Part shown: positions 24,472-32,769 of the stretch, in pieces
How positions within the stretch are numbered: position 1 is the stretch's first letter
Layout of the letters: each line of letters opens with the position of its first letter
From: UBA8190 sp003453695
GTDB lineage: Bacteria; Actinomycetota; Acidimicrobiia; Acidimicrobiales; UBA8190
DNA length: 64,000 nucleotides
Assembly (NCBI GenBank): GCA_036796975.1
Contig: DAIRBY010000008.1
Coordinates: 15,219-79,218 of the forward strand
Direction of reading: 5' to 3'
Notes under the pieces: model-generated
Databases searched by the model: none
What the model was told of the DNA's origin: nothing
The model's input: the letters and a program-made list of their open reading frames with translations, nothing else
Translations under genes and position numbers: made by a program

Positions 24472-24814
24472 TCGGGTCGAGTGGCCAGTCGAGCACCTCG
24501 ATCAGGGTGCCGACCGGGGTGAGCTTGCCCACGGCCACGAGCACTGCACCTAACCGGGCCGGGTCGTCTTCTTCGTCGACGGCATTCGGTTCCTCCACCT
24601 CGTCGACGAGCAACGCCTCCACGGTGGTGCCGAGTACTCGAGCCAGGCGCAGCACCGTGTCGAGCGTGACCACGTCGTGGCCGTGGCCGTTCTCGAGCGC
24701 CGTGTACATCGTTGCGGTGACGCCGAGTTCTCCCGACACCGTCCGTACCGACAGCCCCATCTCAGGCCGCCGCCGGCGCACCAGCGCAGCATCGAGAAGT
24801 GCCCGCTCGCTCAC
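24458..24814 (-). CDS. XRE-family helix-turn-helix regulator
   Basis: 118 residues from the GTG at 24814, which has AGGAG at good spacing. The HTH is LSVRTVSGELGVTATMYTALENGHGHDVVTLDTVLRLARVLGTTVEALL, a standard Cro/C1-type domain. An acidic tail (VEEPNAVDEEDD) and a short C-terminal region follow. It overlaps the downstream gene by 14 nt, and its start overlaps the stop of an upstream frameshifted frame by 4 nt, pointing to a three-gene unit. Confidence 0.75.
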   Translation of the reverse strand: MSERALLDAALVRRRRPEMGLSVRTVSGELGVTATMYTALENGHGHDVVTLDTVLRLARVLGTTVEALLVDEVEEPNAVDEEDDPARLGAVLVAVGKLTPVGTLIEVLDWPLDPIAPS

Positions 24815-25061
24815 GACAGCTCCTGGACCGACAGGCCCCACCGCAGCGCCCACCGTCTGGCGTCCCGCTCAAGAGGTCGACGAGCACCTCGCCGTCGACC
24901 GACCGCCACCCGACGGGCCGGCGACCGGCGACGTCGGGCAGCTCGAGCGGAGTCCCCGCGCTGCTATCCCAGGTCTCCGCGCTGACCAGACGCCCGCCCC
25001 GGGGTGATGTGGGGAGTCTCCGCGCCGGTGGGAACGGGAGGTGACCACGGTCCTCCTGCAC
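24811..25061 (-). pseudogene. Frameshifted small gene upstream of the XRE regulator
   Basis: On the reverse strand, one frame reads GTPLELPDVAGRRPVGWRSV followed by DGEVLVDLL. A different frame then reads ERDARRWALRWGLSVQELS and stops exactly at the GTGA overlap with the XRE start. Joining them at about 24865-24875 gives a sensible protein ending in translational coupling, so a single base may be missing in the assembly or the gene may be broken. Start uncertain (GTG at 25061 is one choice). Function unknown. Confidence 0.4.
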
Positions 25062-25108
25062 GCACGATCCAGAGTGGAGACATTACAAGCGTCCGAGAGC
25101 CTGTGGAT

Positions 25109-25531
25109 ATGGCTCTCCCAGGGGCGGTGACCAGCACCGACAGGTGTGGGGTGCAGGCCGAAGCGGCCTCGCCTAAGGACGACGGGGTCTACCCCCGGCC
25201 CCTCGACGAACTGGTGCGGGAGCTCGCCCTCGAGCCGGCCGAGCCGACGGCAGCGCGTGGGCCGGGTACCGCTCCTTGTGTCTGGCGTCAACCGCCTGGC
25301 CCGGAGTTGTCCCCCCCTTCGCTCACCACCGGTGCCACTCTGGATCTCATGATCTTTCGCACCATGAGGGACCTGGCCCAGGCCGTCGACCGGGTCCACC
25401 GTGATCTGAGCGGCCGCCTGCCCGCCGGGGCGCCCAGGAGCGTGCTGGCCGAGGCCATCCGCTCCCACCCCGACGGCCAGCACTTCAACGACACGACCGT
25501 CGCTTCGGTAGTCACCTTCCTCGCCAGGTAG
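25109..25531 (+). CDS. Hypothetical protein
   Basis: 140 residues from the ATG at 25109; an earlier ATG at 25004 would add a poorly conserved-looking 35 residues. The C-terminal half (DLAQAVDRVHRDLSGRLPAGAPR then HPDGQHFNDTTVASVVTFLAR) looks like a real helical domain; the middle is Pro-rich. No motif is recognised. It lies divergent from the XRE unit and 47 bp before the HNH gene, so it may be co-transcribed with it. Confidence 0.45.
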   Translation: MALPGAVTSTDRCGVQAEAASPKDDGVYPRPLDELVRELALEPAEPTAARGPGTAPCVWRQPPGPELSPPSLTTGATLDLMIFRTMRDLAQAVDRVHRDLSGRLPAGAPRSVLAEAIRSHPDGQHFNDTTVASVVTFLAR

Positions 25532-25578
25532 GCATGGCGGGGCTTTGGCCCGGGCACCTTGCGTGCCGATAGGAGGTC

Positions 25579-25956
25579 GTGAGCTCGCACCTCCTCTTGG
25601 CGCTCGTGCCGTTGGTGGTGATCGTCGCTCTGGTCAGGGTGGCCGACGACTGGCTGCGGGCGAAGCAGCGAGAACAACGCCGTCGGGCCCGGCGCGAGCG
25701 CCAAGCTGCCTACCGGCGATACCTGCACTCGCCGCATTGGCAACTGCGGCGGCGGTCCGCTCTCGAGCGGGCGAACGGCCGTTGCAGGGATTGCGGCCGG
25801 CCCACCGTGTCACTCGAGGTGCATCACCTCACCTACCGCCGCCTGGGACGGGAACACCGCAAGGATCTGCGGGCGCTCTGTCCCGCCTGCCACGAGCGCC
25901 GTCACCGTCGGCGCCCCAGCCCCCTCGAGCGTCTCCTCGACTGGCTCACGAACTGA
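25579..25956 (+). CDS. HNH endonuclease domain protein with N-terminal membrane anchor
   Basis: 125 residues. One hydrophobic segment (LLLALVPLVVIVALVRV, residues ~5-21), an Arg-rich linker (REQRRRARRERQAAYRRY), then an HNH nuclease fold: CRDCGRPT (first Cys pair), LEVHHLTYRRLG (catalytic His), and LRALCPACHERRH (second Cys pair). HNH domains cut DNA; membrane tethering is unusual. AGGAGG lies only 2 nt from the GTG start, so the true start may be an in-frame TTG or GTG a few codons on, which would shorten the anchor. Confidence 0.7.
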   Translation: MSSHLLLALVPLVVIVALVRVADDWLRAKQREQRRRARRERQAAYRRYLHSPHWQLRRRSALERANGRCRDCGRPTVSLEVHHLTYRRLGREHRKDLRALCPACHERRHRRRPSPLERLLDWLTN

Positions 25957-26064
25957 CGGTTCCTTCTGCGAGGAGGCATCTCACGCTTGGGCAGTGACCC
26001 CTTCCCAGTGCAACAACCTGCCGATACCATCTCGCAGCAGTCCCGCTGAGCAGGGGGTTCGGCA

Positions 26065-27507
26065 GTGGCCAGTGCCGAGGAGAAGTGGCAGCGAGCACGG
26101 CTCATCCCGGTTACAGGGATCGCAGGGGCCGAGGAACAGGAGCGGCGGGGGACCTCAGTGCTCCTCTCCGTCCTCGGTGCGGTCCGGGAGTTCGGCCGGG
26201 CGATCACCATGCGCATGGGAGCGCCAGCCGGCAGCATCGAGTGTTTCATCGAGGTCGAGTTCGTACTGGGCGACCGCAAGGTCCGGCCCGACGGGCTCAT
26301 CCGGGTGCTCGGGCGAGGCAACAAGACCTGGACGGCGCTCGTCGAGGTGAAGACCGGGCGCAACCAGCTCCAAGCCAACCAGGTCGAGGACTACCTGGAG
26401 GTGGCCCGGGCCCGGGAGTACGACGCCGTCGTCACGATCAGCACCCAGCTCGCCTATCAGCCGGGTGTGCATCCGCTCACCATCGACCGGCGCAAGACCA
26501 AGAAGGTGGCGCTGCACCACCTGTCGTGGAGCGAGATCCACACCGAAGCCCTCATCGAGCAGCTCAACCACGCCGTGTCAGACCCCGACCAGGCCTGGAT
26601 CCTCTCCGAGTTCATCCGGTATCTCGAAGAACCCAAGTCCGGCGCACTCGAGTTCGAGGACATGGGACCGAACTGGCCGGCTGTACGGGACTCGGTGGCC
26701 AACCGCACCATCCGCTCCAGCGAACCCATGGTCAGCGAGACGGTGCGCCGCTTCGGCCAGCTCGTGTCCTTCGTCGGCATGCACCTCTCGCAGCATCTTG
26801 CCGTGCACGTACGAACTGGCGTGACTCGCAAAGACCTCGACGACCCGGCGGGGCGCCTGCAGGCACAGGTAAACGAACTCGTGAGCAGTGGCCGTCTCAC
26901 GGGGTCGCTCGTCGTTCCGAACGCCATCGCCCCCATCGACGTGGTGGCCGACCTGCGTGCCGGGAAAGTTTCGTGCCACCTGACAGTGCAGGCCCCGAAG
27001 AGCCGGAAGACGGCCCGTGGACAGGTGACGTGGCTCACCGGACAGCTTCATGACCCGCATGCTGACCTGCTCATCCAGGCCACGACAGCGCACTCGAGAC
27101 ACCCTGGTCCGGCGTGCTCTTTCGACAAGGTGGCCGAGGACCCGACAGCGCTCCTCGACGATGCCAAAGCCGAGCTGCGGGACCTGAGCCTGGCCCTCAT
27201 CCGCTCGGCCGGCACCAAGCGAGGCCGGGGCCGGGGCAGCTTCATCGACTCGGTCATCGACACCGTCGAGGAGTTCTACGGCCGTGTGGTGCAGGAGCTG
27301 AAGCCGGCGCTGCCGACTGCGCCCCGGGTGAAGCCGGGGCAGGAGGCCGGAGTGCCGACGGGCGACCAGGTACTGGCCGACCTTCTCACCGAGGCTCCCG
27401 ACAGGGAGGCAGTCCCGAGCGACGGCGTTGAGCGGCTCGGCACACCGGCGACGATGCCGGACCTCTCTGTCCCGGCGCTGCCGGCGCAGGTGACCAGAGA
27501 GCCCTGA
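26065..27507 (+). CDS. PD-(D/E)XK nuclease-domain protein, partner of a helicase-nuclease
   Basis: 480 residues. The N-terminal third carries a restriction-endonuclease-like core: Asp76 in VRPDGLIRV, then the ExK in ALVEVKTGRNQL (Glu94, Lys96), followed by a helix with QVEDYLEV. The middle and C-terminal parts (residues 200-400) contain alternating helix/strand segments without known motifs, and the end is Pro-rich. It sits 37 bp before the SF1 helicase-nuclease, so the two are probably one operon and act together on DNA, plausibly against foreign DNA. GTG start with GGGGG upstream. Confidence 0.72.
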   Translation: MASAEEKWQRARLIPVTGIAGAEEQERRGTSVLLSVLGAVREFGRAITMRMGAPAGSIECFIEVEFVLGDRKVRPDGLIRVLGRGNKTWTALVEVKTGRNQLQANQVEDYLEVARAREYDAVVTISTQLAYQPGVHPLTIDRRKTKKVALHHLSWSEIHTEALIEQLNHAVSDPDQAWILSEFIRYLEEPKSGALEFEDMGPNWPAVRDSVANRTIRSSEPMVSETVRRFGQLVSFVGMHLSQHLAVHVRTGVTRKDLDDPAGRLQAQVNELVSSGRLTGSLVVPNAIAPIDVVADLRAGKVSCHLTVQAPKSRKTARGQVTWLTGQLHDPHADLLIQATTAHSRHPGPACSFDKVAEDPTALLDDAKAELRDLSLALIRSAGTKRGRGRGSFIDSVIDTVEEFYGRVVQELKPALPTAPRVKPGQEAGVPTGDQVLADLLTEAPDREAVPSDGVERLGTPATMPDLSVPALPAQVTREP

Positions 27508-27544
27508 CGGGCAGCACGGCGGACCGAGGGGGGCCGAAGAAACC

Positions 27545-30500
27545 ATGAAGGAGCCGAAGGGGTTCGGACCGGCCTTCGACGCCGGGTTCCGCTCGGCGCT
27601 CTGTCGTACTTACGCCGACCTCCTGCGTCGTCAGCGCACAGCGGCGACGCCGTTTGCGCAGTGGAGCGACGACACCCGCCGTGCGCATGAGTTCGTGTGG
27701 CTCGGCGGTGCCTTCGACCGGGAACAGGTCATGCTCGGCCCGGGATCCGTTCTTACCTTCCGGCCGAACCATCCCCTGTACGACGCCGTCCACAAGATGC
27801 ACGGCACGGCCCGTCTGAATCCATACGAGCGTGAGGTCCTCTACGGGTTCCCATACGTGGTCGGTTGCCCTCGGGACCGAGCCGTTCGGGGACCGCTTCT
27901 CACCCTGCCGGTCGAGATCGCAGCCGTCGGCGACCACCTCGAGGTGCGAGCCGCCGACGAAACCGTGCGTTTCAACTCGCTGCCGTTCCGCACCGAGTCC
28001 GACACCGAAGCCCACAACGAGGCCCTGGCGAGGGTGCTCGAGCAGACCCCGGAGCTCCCTCTCACGCCCGAGTCGTTGAAGGCCTTCGTAGCGGTGCTGT
28101 CCCGGGAGCTGCCGTCGCTCCAGATCGAGGGTTCCCTCGATGGGAGCCTGGTTGGACCACCAACGAAACCACGCCGAAGCTCGGCCCTGCAGGTCATCGA
28201 CCAGGCGGCACTCTTCGTCGCCCCCAAGACGAGCTACTTCCTCCGCAGTGATCTCGACGAGATCGCCGCCAACGGCGAGTCGTGCCAAGCCCTCACCGCT
28301 CTTGTCGAAGGAGCCGGCGACCAGCCACAGCTCGACATCACGAATGAACAGATCGACGCCGCCCGCATCGTCTTCCCGTTCCCCTCCAACCGAGCCCAGC
28401 GCCGGGTGGCTCTCGTCTTGGAGGACCCCTCGACCCACGTGCTGCGGGTCGAGGGCCCGCCCGGGACCGGCAAAAGCCTCACGATCGCCAACCTGGCCTG
28501 CCACTTGGCAGCCACCGGCAAGAAGGTGCTCATCACCTCGCAGAAGGACAAGGCGCTCGAGGTGGTGGACGCCAAGTTGCGAGAACTCGATCTCCCGGAG
28601 CTGCCCATGACGCTGCTGCGTCACGACCGGGACTCGAAGCGGGAACTGCTCGAGCGGCTCGACCGGGTGGACAAGCGCCGTGCCGCCTCGGAGGTCGAGG
28701 GGGACTACAGCGTTCTCGGCAGTCGCCTCCAGAGGACGGCCGACGAGCGCCTCGACGATGCCTCCGCCTACGCCACCGCCGTGCTCGCCGAGGCCGAGGT
28801 CGTGCAGGCCGACCAGGAACTGGCTACGGCCCGGCACCTGCGCCGGCTCGCNNNNNNNNNNGGCTCGCCGCCAGTTGGCGCACCCGGAGCACGCTGCGCC
28901 GGGCCCGCCGAATCGCTCCTCGGACCACCGACGAAGTGGCCGAACGGGCCAGCGCCCGCCGTGACGAGTTGCTCAGGCTGTCGCAGTCGTTGCTCCAGGT
29001 GGGTCTCGAGCGGGGAGTAGCGGTGGCCAACCGGGGCGACCGGCAGGTCGTGCGGGAACTGCAGGCGGCGCTTCGCCGAGACCAGCGTTCGCATCGCAAC
29101 TTCTCGTTCTTCGACCGGATGAAGAAGAACCTCGAGCAGGCCCAGAAGCTTCTTCGGATCCTGCCCGTGTGGATCGTGTCGCCCGACGACGTGGCCCGCC
29201 TGTTCCCGTGCGTGGCCGAGCTGTTCGACGTGGTCATCGTGGACGAGGCCTCCCAGGTCGACCTGCCATCGGTGGTGCCCATGGTGTACCGGGCCAACAA
29301 GATGGCGATCTTCGGCGACACGAAGCAGATGCAGTCCCAGCGCTTCGCCTTCATGAGCCAGCAGATCGCTCTCGAGGCCTGGCAGCAGTTCGGGATGCAG
29401 ACGCTCGACCCGGACGAACGGCTGCACCCGTTCCGCCAGTCGCTCCTCACCCTCGCCGGGGTCCGGGCCGAGGAGGAAGTGCTCCTTGACGAGCACTTCA
29501 GGTCGCTGCCGCCGATCATCGACTTCTCGAACCGGCGGTGGTACGGCGGCCGACTTCGGGTCATGACCGACGTGCACAACAAGCGCTTCGGGTCCCCGGA
29601 CCAGCCGGTGGTTCAGCTACACCGGGTGCCAGATGGAATCGTGTCGAACGGAAGCCAGGAGAACGAGGCCGAGGCCCAAGCGCTCGTAGACCACCTCGGT
29701 TCCATGGTGAAGGACCCCGACTACTCCGGAGCCTCGATCGGGGTGTTGTGTCTGTTCGAGGAGCAGGTGGCTCTCGTGAAGGAGCTGGTCACCGACGCCA
29801 TCGACCCCGAGGAGTGGGACGAGCACGACATCGTCGTCGTGAACCCGGACGGTTTCCAGGGTGACGAGCGGGACGTGATCCTGTACTCGCTGTCGTGGGA
29901 TGACAACGTCATGCCCCGTGCCGCCCTCTCTGCTCGCCAGATGGACACCGACCACATCCAGGGGATGCTCAACGTCGCTTTCACCCGGGCTCGAGACGAG
30001 ATCCACGTCTTCCACTCGGCCCCCATCGAGACCTTCGGCATGGCCGGTGATCGGCCCGGTGCGCTGGGGGAGTGGATGTCTCACTGCGCCGAGGTCCAGG
30101 CAGGCGGCGGCCAGCGGGTTTCCCGGCGTGGTGTCCGAGCCGACTCGCAATTCGAGGTCGACGTGGCCGAAGGGCTGCGGACTCGGGGCGTGACCGTGCG
30201 CCATCAGTACCCCGCCTGCGGCTTCAGCATCGACCTGATGTGCGAGAAGGACGGGATGAGGGTCGGCGTCGAATGCGACGGCGAGCTCTACCACGAGGAC
30301 GAACACGGCGCCCTGCGCATCCAGGACTTGGAGCGTCAGGCCGTCCTCGAACGTGCCGGGTGGTACATCGTTCGCATCCCGTATCGGAAATGGCGCCGTG
30401 ATCCAGACGGACAGCTCGAGCGGGTTCTCGACGCCCTCGAACTCCTACCCGAGAGTGAAGGCGACGACCTGGACGAGGACGACGCCCCGGGACAGTGGCC

Positions 30501-30861
30501 CGACGTCCGGCCTGTTCGGTCCAAGACCCTCCGGGTCACCCGGGAACAGGCGGCGCTCGTCGAAGCCCTGCGACGTGGCCTCCGGGCGGAGGATGAGGTG
30601 TTCCGATTCGCCCGAGAGCAACTTGGGTTCAAACGCCTCGGCAGCAACATCCGGTCGTCGCTCGTGGCTTCGGCTACTCGCCTCAACCACATGGGCCTGC
30701 TCGTGATCGAGGACGGCGAGTACTTCCTGACCCCTGCCGGCCGCAGTGCCGATCTTCGAGTCCCCCCTGGCCCGCCGCCCCGGGCGCCGGCTCGGCGCAG
30801 GACGTCGAGTTCCCGGAAACGCCGGTCGGGCTACAGCTCGTACCGCTACCGCCGGTACTGA
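27545..30861 (+). CDS. SF1 helicase with C-terminal nuclease domain (interrupted by an assembly gap)
   Basis: About 1099 residues if the flanks of the N block are joined through their shared 7-bp overlap. Helicase motifs: I GPPGTGKS (~304-311), II VIVDEASQVD (~560), III IFGDTKQMQSQR, V NPDGFQGDERDVILYS, VI MLNVAFTRARDE. The N-terminal 290 residues have no known domain. The C-terminal part (~863-945) reads FEVDVAEGLRTRGV then FSIDLMCEKDGMRVGVECDG and IVRIPYRKW, a DUF559/Vsr-like PD-(D/E)XK nuclease. The tail is Arg/Ser/Tyr-rich. A helicase plus two nuclease domains in one operon suggests DNA-targeting defence; substrate unknown. Confidence 0.82.
28852..28861. other. Assembly gap (10 Ns) inside the helicase gene
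   Basis: Ten Ns, a scaffolder default, flanked by ...ggctcgc on the left and ggctcgc... on the right. Collapsing the Ns and one copy of this 7-mer restores a single reading frame, so there may be no missing sequence. As written, the two halves are out of frame. Confidence 0.95.
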
Positions 30862-30869
30862 CGCCACCC

Positions 30870-31217
30870 GTGAGCCAACCCGTGGAACCTCCCTATCCGC
30901 TCCCGCCGTACGCCTGGCGTGTCTTCCGCATGCCCCACGGAGGCAGCCAACCCTTGGAGCCGATTCCCGCTCTCGGCGCAGCGGCCCCAGTTGGACCGAT
31001 GGCGTCGCACCTTGGTCGGCGCCTCGATGCCCAAGAACTGAGGGAGGGCATGGCCTCGTACAACGATGAAGACCCCGGACTGACCGATGACGACTACGAG
31101 CGCATCTGGGCCTTCGACCTCCCCGAGCTCGTGGGACGGGAGGTGGCGGCCGCCCGACCAGAGCTGCTACTGCCGGCCCTGGCGAGCATCCTGGTTGAGG
31201 TGCTCGGCATCGAGTGA
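30870..31217 (+). CDS. Small hypothetical protein after the helicase
   Basis: 115 residues, starting with GTG 8 bp after the helicase stop. An N-terminal Pro-rich stretch (PVEPPYPLPPYAWRVFRMPHGG) is followed by a helical C-terminal half (EELREG-like, then LTDDDYERIWAFDLPELVGREVAAARPELLLPALASIL). No motif recognised. The tight spacing makes it a likely third component of the nuclease-helicase operon. Confidence 0.6.
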   Translation: MSQPVEPPYPLPPYAWRVFRMPHGGSQPLEPIPALGAAAPVGPMASHLGRRLDAQELREGMASYNDEDPGLTDDDYERIWAFDLPELVGREVAAARPELLLPALASILVEVLGIE

Positions 31218-31577
31218 GATCTCCAGGCGGGCTACGGAGGTGCTCTCCAGAAACACGGCATCGTCGACGTGACGGTCCCAGCGCCTCCGTTCGCTCCCGA
31301 CGGGGCTCCCATGGTGATCCAGACGTTCGGACCGGTCGTACGCCTGGCCGACAGCGCCGTCCGGCATGGGGCCGGTTGGTACGAGCATCGGGAGAACCCT
31401 CGGACCGCTTCGCTCCCGATCACTGTCCAATTCCAGACAGCGATCTACGCAAACCTCGTGCACCTCGGGATAGGAGTGCCCTTTTACATGTAGCGAAAGC
31501 ACGGACCGGTACAGGGGCTTCGTCGGAAGGGGCCGGCTTGGGAGGCTCTTTTTTCGGCGGCGGCCGACGACATCAAC
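31218..31577. other. Gene-poor stretch between the helicase operon and the winged-helix gene
   Basis: 360 bp. A 74-codon frame on the + strand (31269-31493) and a 111-codon frame on the - strand (31167-31502) overlap each other and neither has convincing protein character. GGAGGCTCTTTTTTCGG near 31545-31560 has a T6 run that could be a terminator, but without a clear stem. Nothing else seen. Confidence 0.5.
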
Positions 31578-32495
31578 TCATCGCCGTCGACGCCGGCTCC
31601 GACGGCGTCCCGTGGGAAAGGCGGCCGAAAGCGGCGCCGTCGAGGAAGCGGTCACCGGGCTGTGGGGAGCGTCGTTGAGTCGTCCGCCGTAGAGCAGATA
31701 GGCGTTTCGCAACCGGTTGTAGTACCACTCGTCGTCGCCCTGCGGCTGCTTGCTCACCCTGACGAGGCCGTGGCGCTCAAGCTCGGAGATGCCCTTGGTG
31801 AAGGTGTCCTCCGAAAGCCCGTAGCGCTCCCGGGCCTGGTCGGGTTGGACCCAGACGTTGCGGTCCTCTCGACCCCCCTGCATGTCGGCCAGGACCAGCC
31901 ACAGGGCCAGCGCCGTCCCCGACAAGGTGATGATCCAACCGTTCTGCCACATGGCCACCGGCACCCGGATGTAGCGAGGCGTCGGGGTCGGCCGCATATA
32001 GTCGTCGCCGGTTCCGAGCGGGGACAGCAGAAAGCACTCCGGCGGGCGGCCCCGCTCCTTCTCGACTCGGATGAACTCGTGCTCGGCCAACCACGCCATG
32101 GCGTCACGAACTCGTCGAGCGCCGTTGGCGAGCGGCTCGGGGAGGTCGAGAGTCTGTGCCCAGCTACTCGGCAACCCGGGAACGTTGTGCGGCGGCCGCA
32201 CGCCGAGCACGTGCATCGAGAGGAGCAGTTTCAGTCGCACCTCTCCGCCCCGGCCGCCACGGAGGATCCGCGCCAGGGGTGGGCCCTCCTCGGCGGTCTC
32301 GTCACGGACGAAGGCCGTCGGCAGCGGGACCGAGGTGCGCCGGGAGCGCTCGACCAGGCGATGCAGCCGCATCAGCACCGACGCGGGCGGCGCCGGACGA
32401 AGAGCCCGACCCTTGCGCCGGGTGGACCGGGAGTTGAGGGATCCAGGAGTACGGGGGTCCTCGAAGTCCTTCTTGCTCCCGGTCACAAGGGCCAC
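31578..32495 (-). CDS. Winged-helix protein, possible regulator
   Basis: 305 residues. The first 70 are basic and probably disordered. The core contains two helix-turn-helix-like segments: LLLSMHVLGVRPP... with RVRDAMAWLAEHEFIRVEKERG, and WVQPDQARERYGLSEDTFTKGISELERHGLVRVSKQ, the latter a typical winged helix. The segment RYIRVPVAMWQNGWIITLSGTALALWLVLADM links them. The C-terminus is Arg-rich. Two winged helices joined this way resemble plasmid/integrated-element replication or regulation proteins, but I cannot name the family. It is divergent from the coiled-coil nuclease gene. Confidence 0.65.
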   Translation of the reverse strand: MALVTGSKKDFEDPRTPGSLNSRSTRRKGRALRPAPPASVLMRLHRLVERSRRTSVPLPTAFVRDETAEEGPPLARILRGGRGGEVRLKLLLSMHVLGVRPPHNVPGLPSSWAQTLDLPEPLANGARRVRDAMAWLAEHEFIRVEKERGRPPECFLLSPLGTGDDYMRPTPTPRYIRVPVAMWQNGWIITLSGTALALWLVLADMQGGREDRNVWVQPDQARERYGLSEDTFTKGISELERHGLVRVSKQPQGDDEWYYNRLRNAYLLYGGRLNDAPHSPVTASSTAPLSAAFPTGRRRSRRRRR

Positions 32496-32689
32496 CTCCC
32501 TGGCGTCACGACCACCGACAGAGGTGGCTGCAAAGGATTGGCGTGGAGGCTACTACCGCTTTATGTACCGGTCGCAAGGGCTCAAAGTCCGCGTGAAACT
32601 CCTGTTCAGAGCTGGTTTACTCCCATAGGGATGCACGAAGACCCGCCCCCAAGGGAACGGGCCTTCACAAGTCCCAAGCCAAAAAACCC

Positions 32690-32746
32690 GGGACCGGCCG
32701 CATGTAGCGGCTTGGTGGAACTCGCACTCTACCTGCGGTCGGTCCC
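32690..32746. promoter_or_regulatory. Inverted repeat with 18-bp arms before the coiled-coil nuclease gene
   Basis: Arms 32690-32707 (GGGACCGGCCGCATGTAG) and 32729-32746 (CTACCTGCGGTCGGTCCC) match at 16 of 18 positions, with a 21-nt spacer, and end 7 bp before the ribosome site AGAAGGAGG. In RNA it would form a strong leader hairpin that could attenuate or control translation of the next gene; in DNA it could bind the divergently encoded winged-helix protein. The remainder of this 274-bp divergent gap has no clear promoter. Confidence 0.65.
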
Positions 32747-32769
32747 TCAACCAAGAAGGAGGGTCCACC

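Noticed and set aside
28852..28861. Real frameshift splitting the helicase into two genes
   Set aside because: The Ns are a scaffolding gap of default size and the flanks share a 7-bp overlap that restores the frame, so no biological break is supported.
31167..31502. 111-codon - strand frame and the overlapping 74-codon + strand frame (31269-31493)
   Set aside because: They overlap on opposite strands, neither has a ribosome site or recognisable pattern, and the region is better left as unassigned.
32690..32746. tRNA or tRNA remnant (att site)
   Set aside because: The ends GGGACCG/CGGTCCC look like an acceptor stem, but the element is only about 57 nt and lacks T-arm and anticodon arm; it is better described as an inverted repeat.
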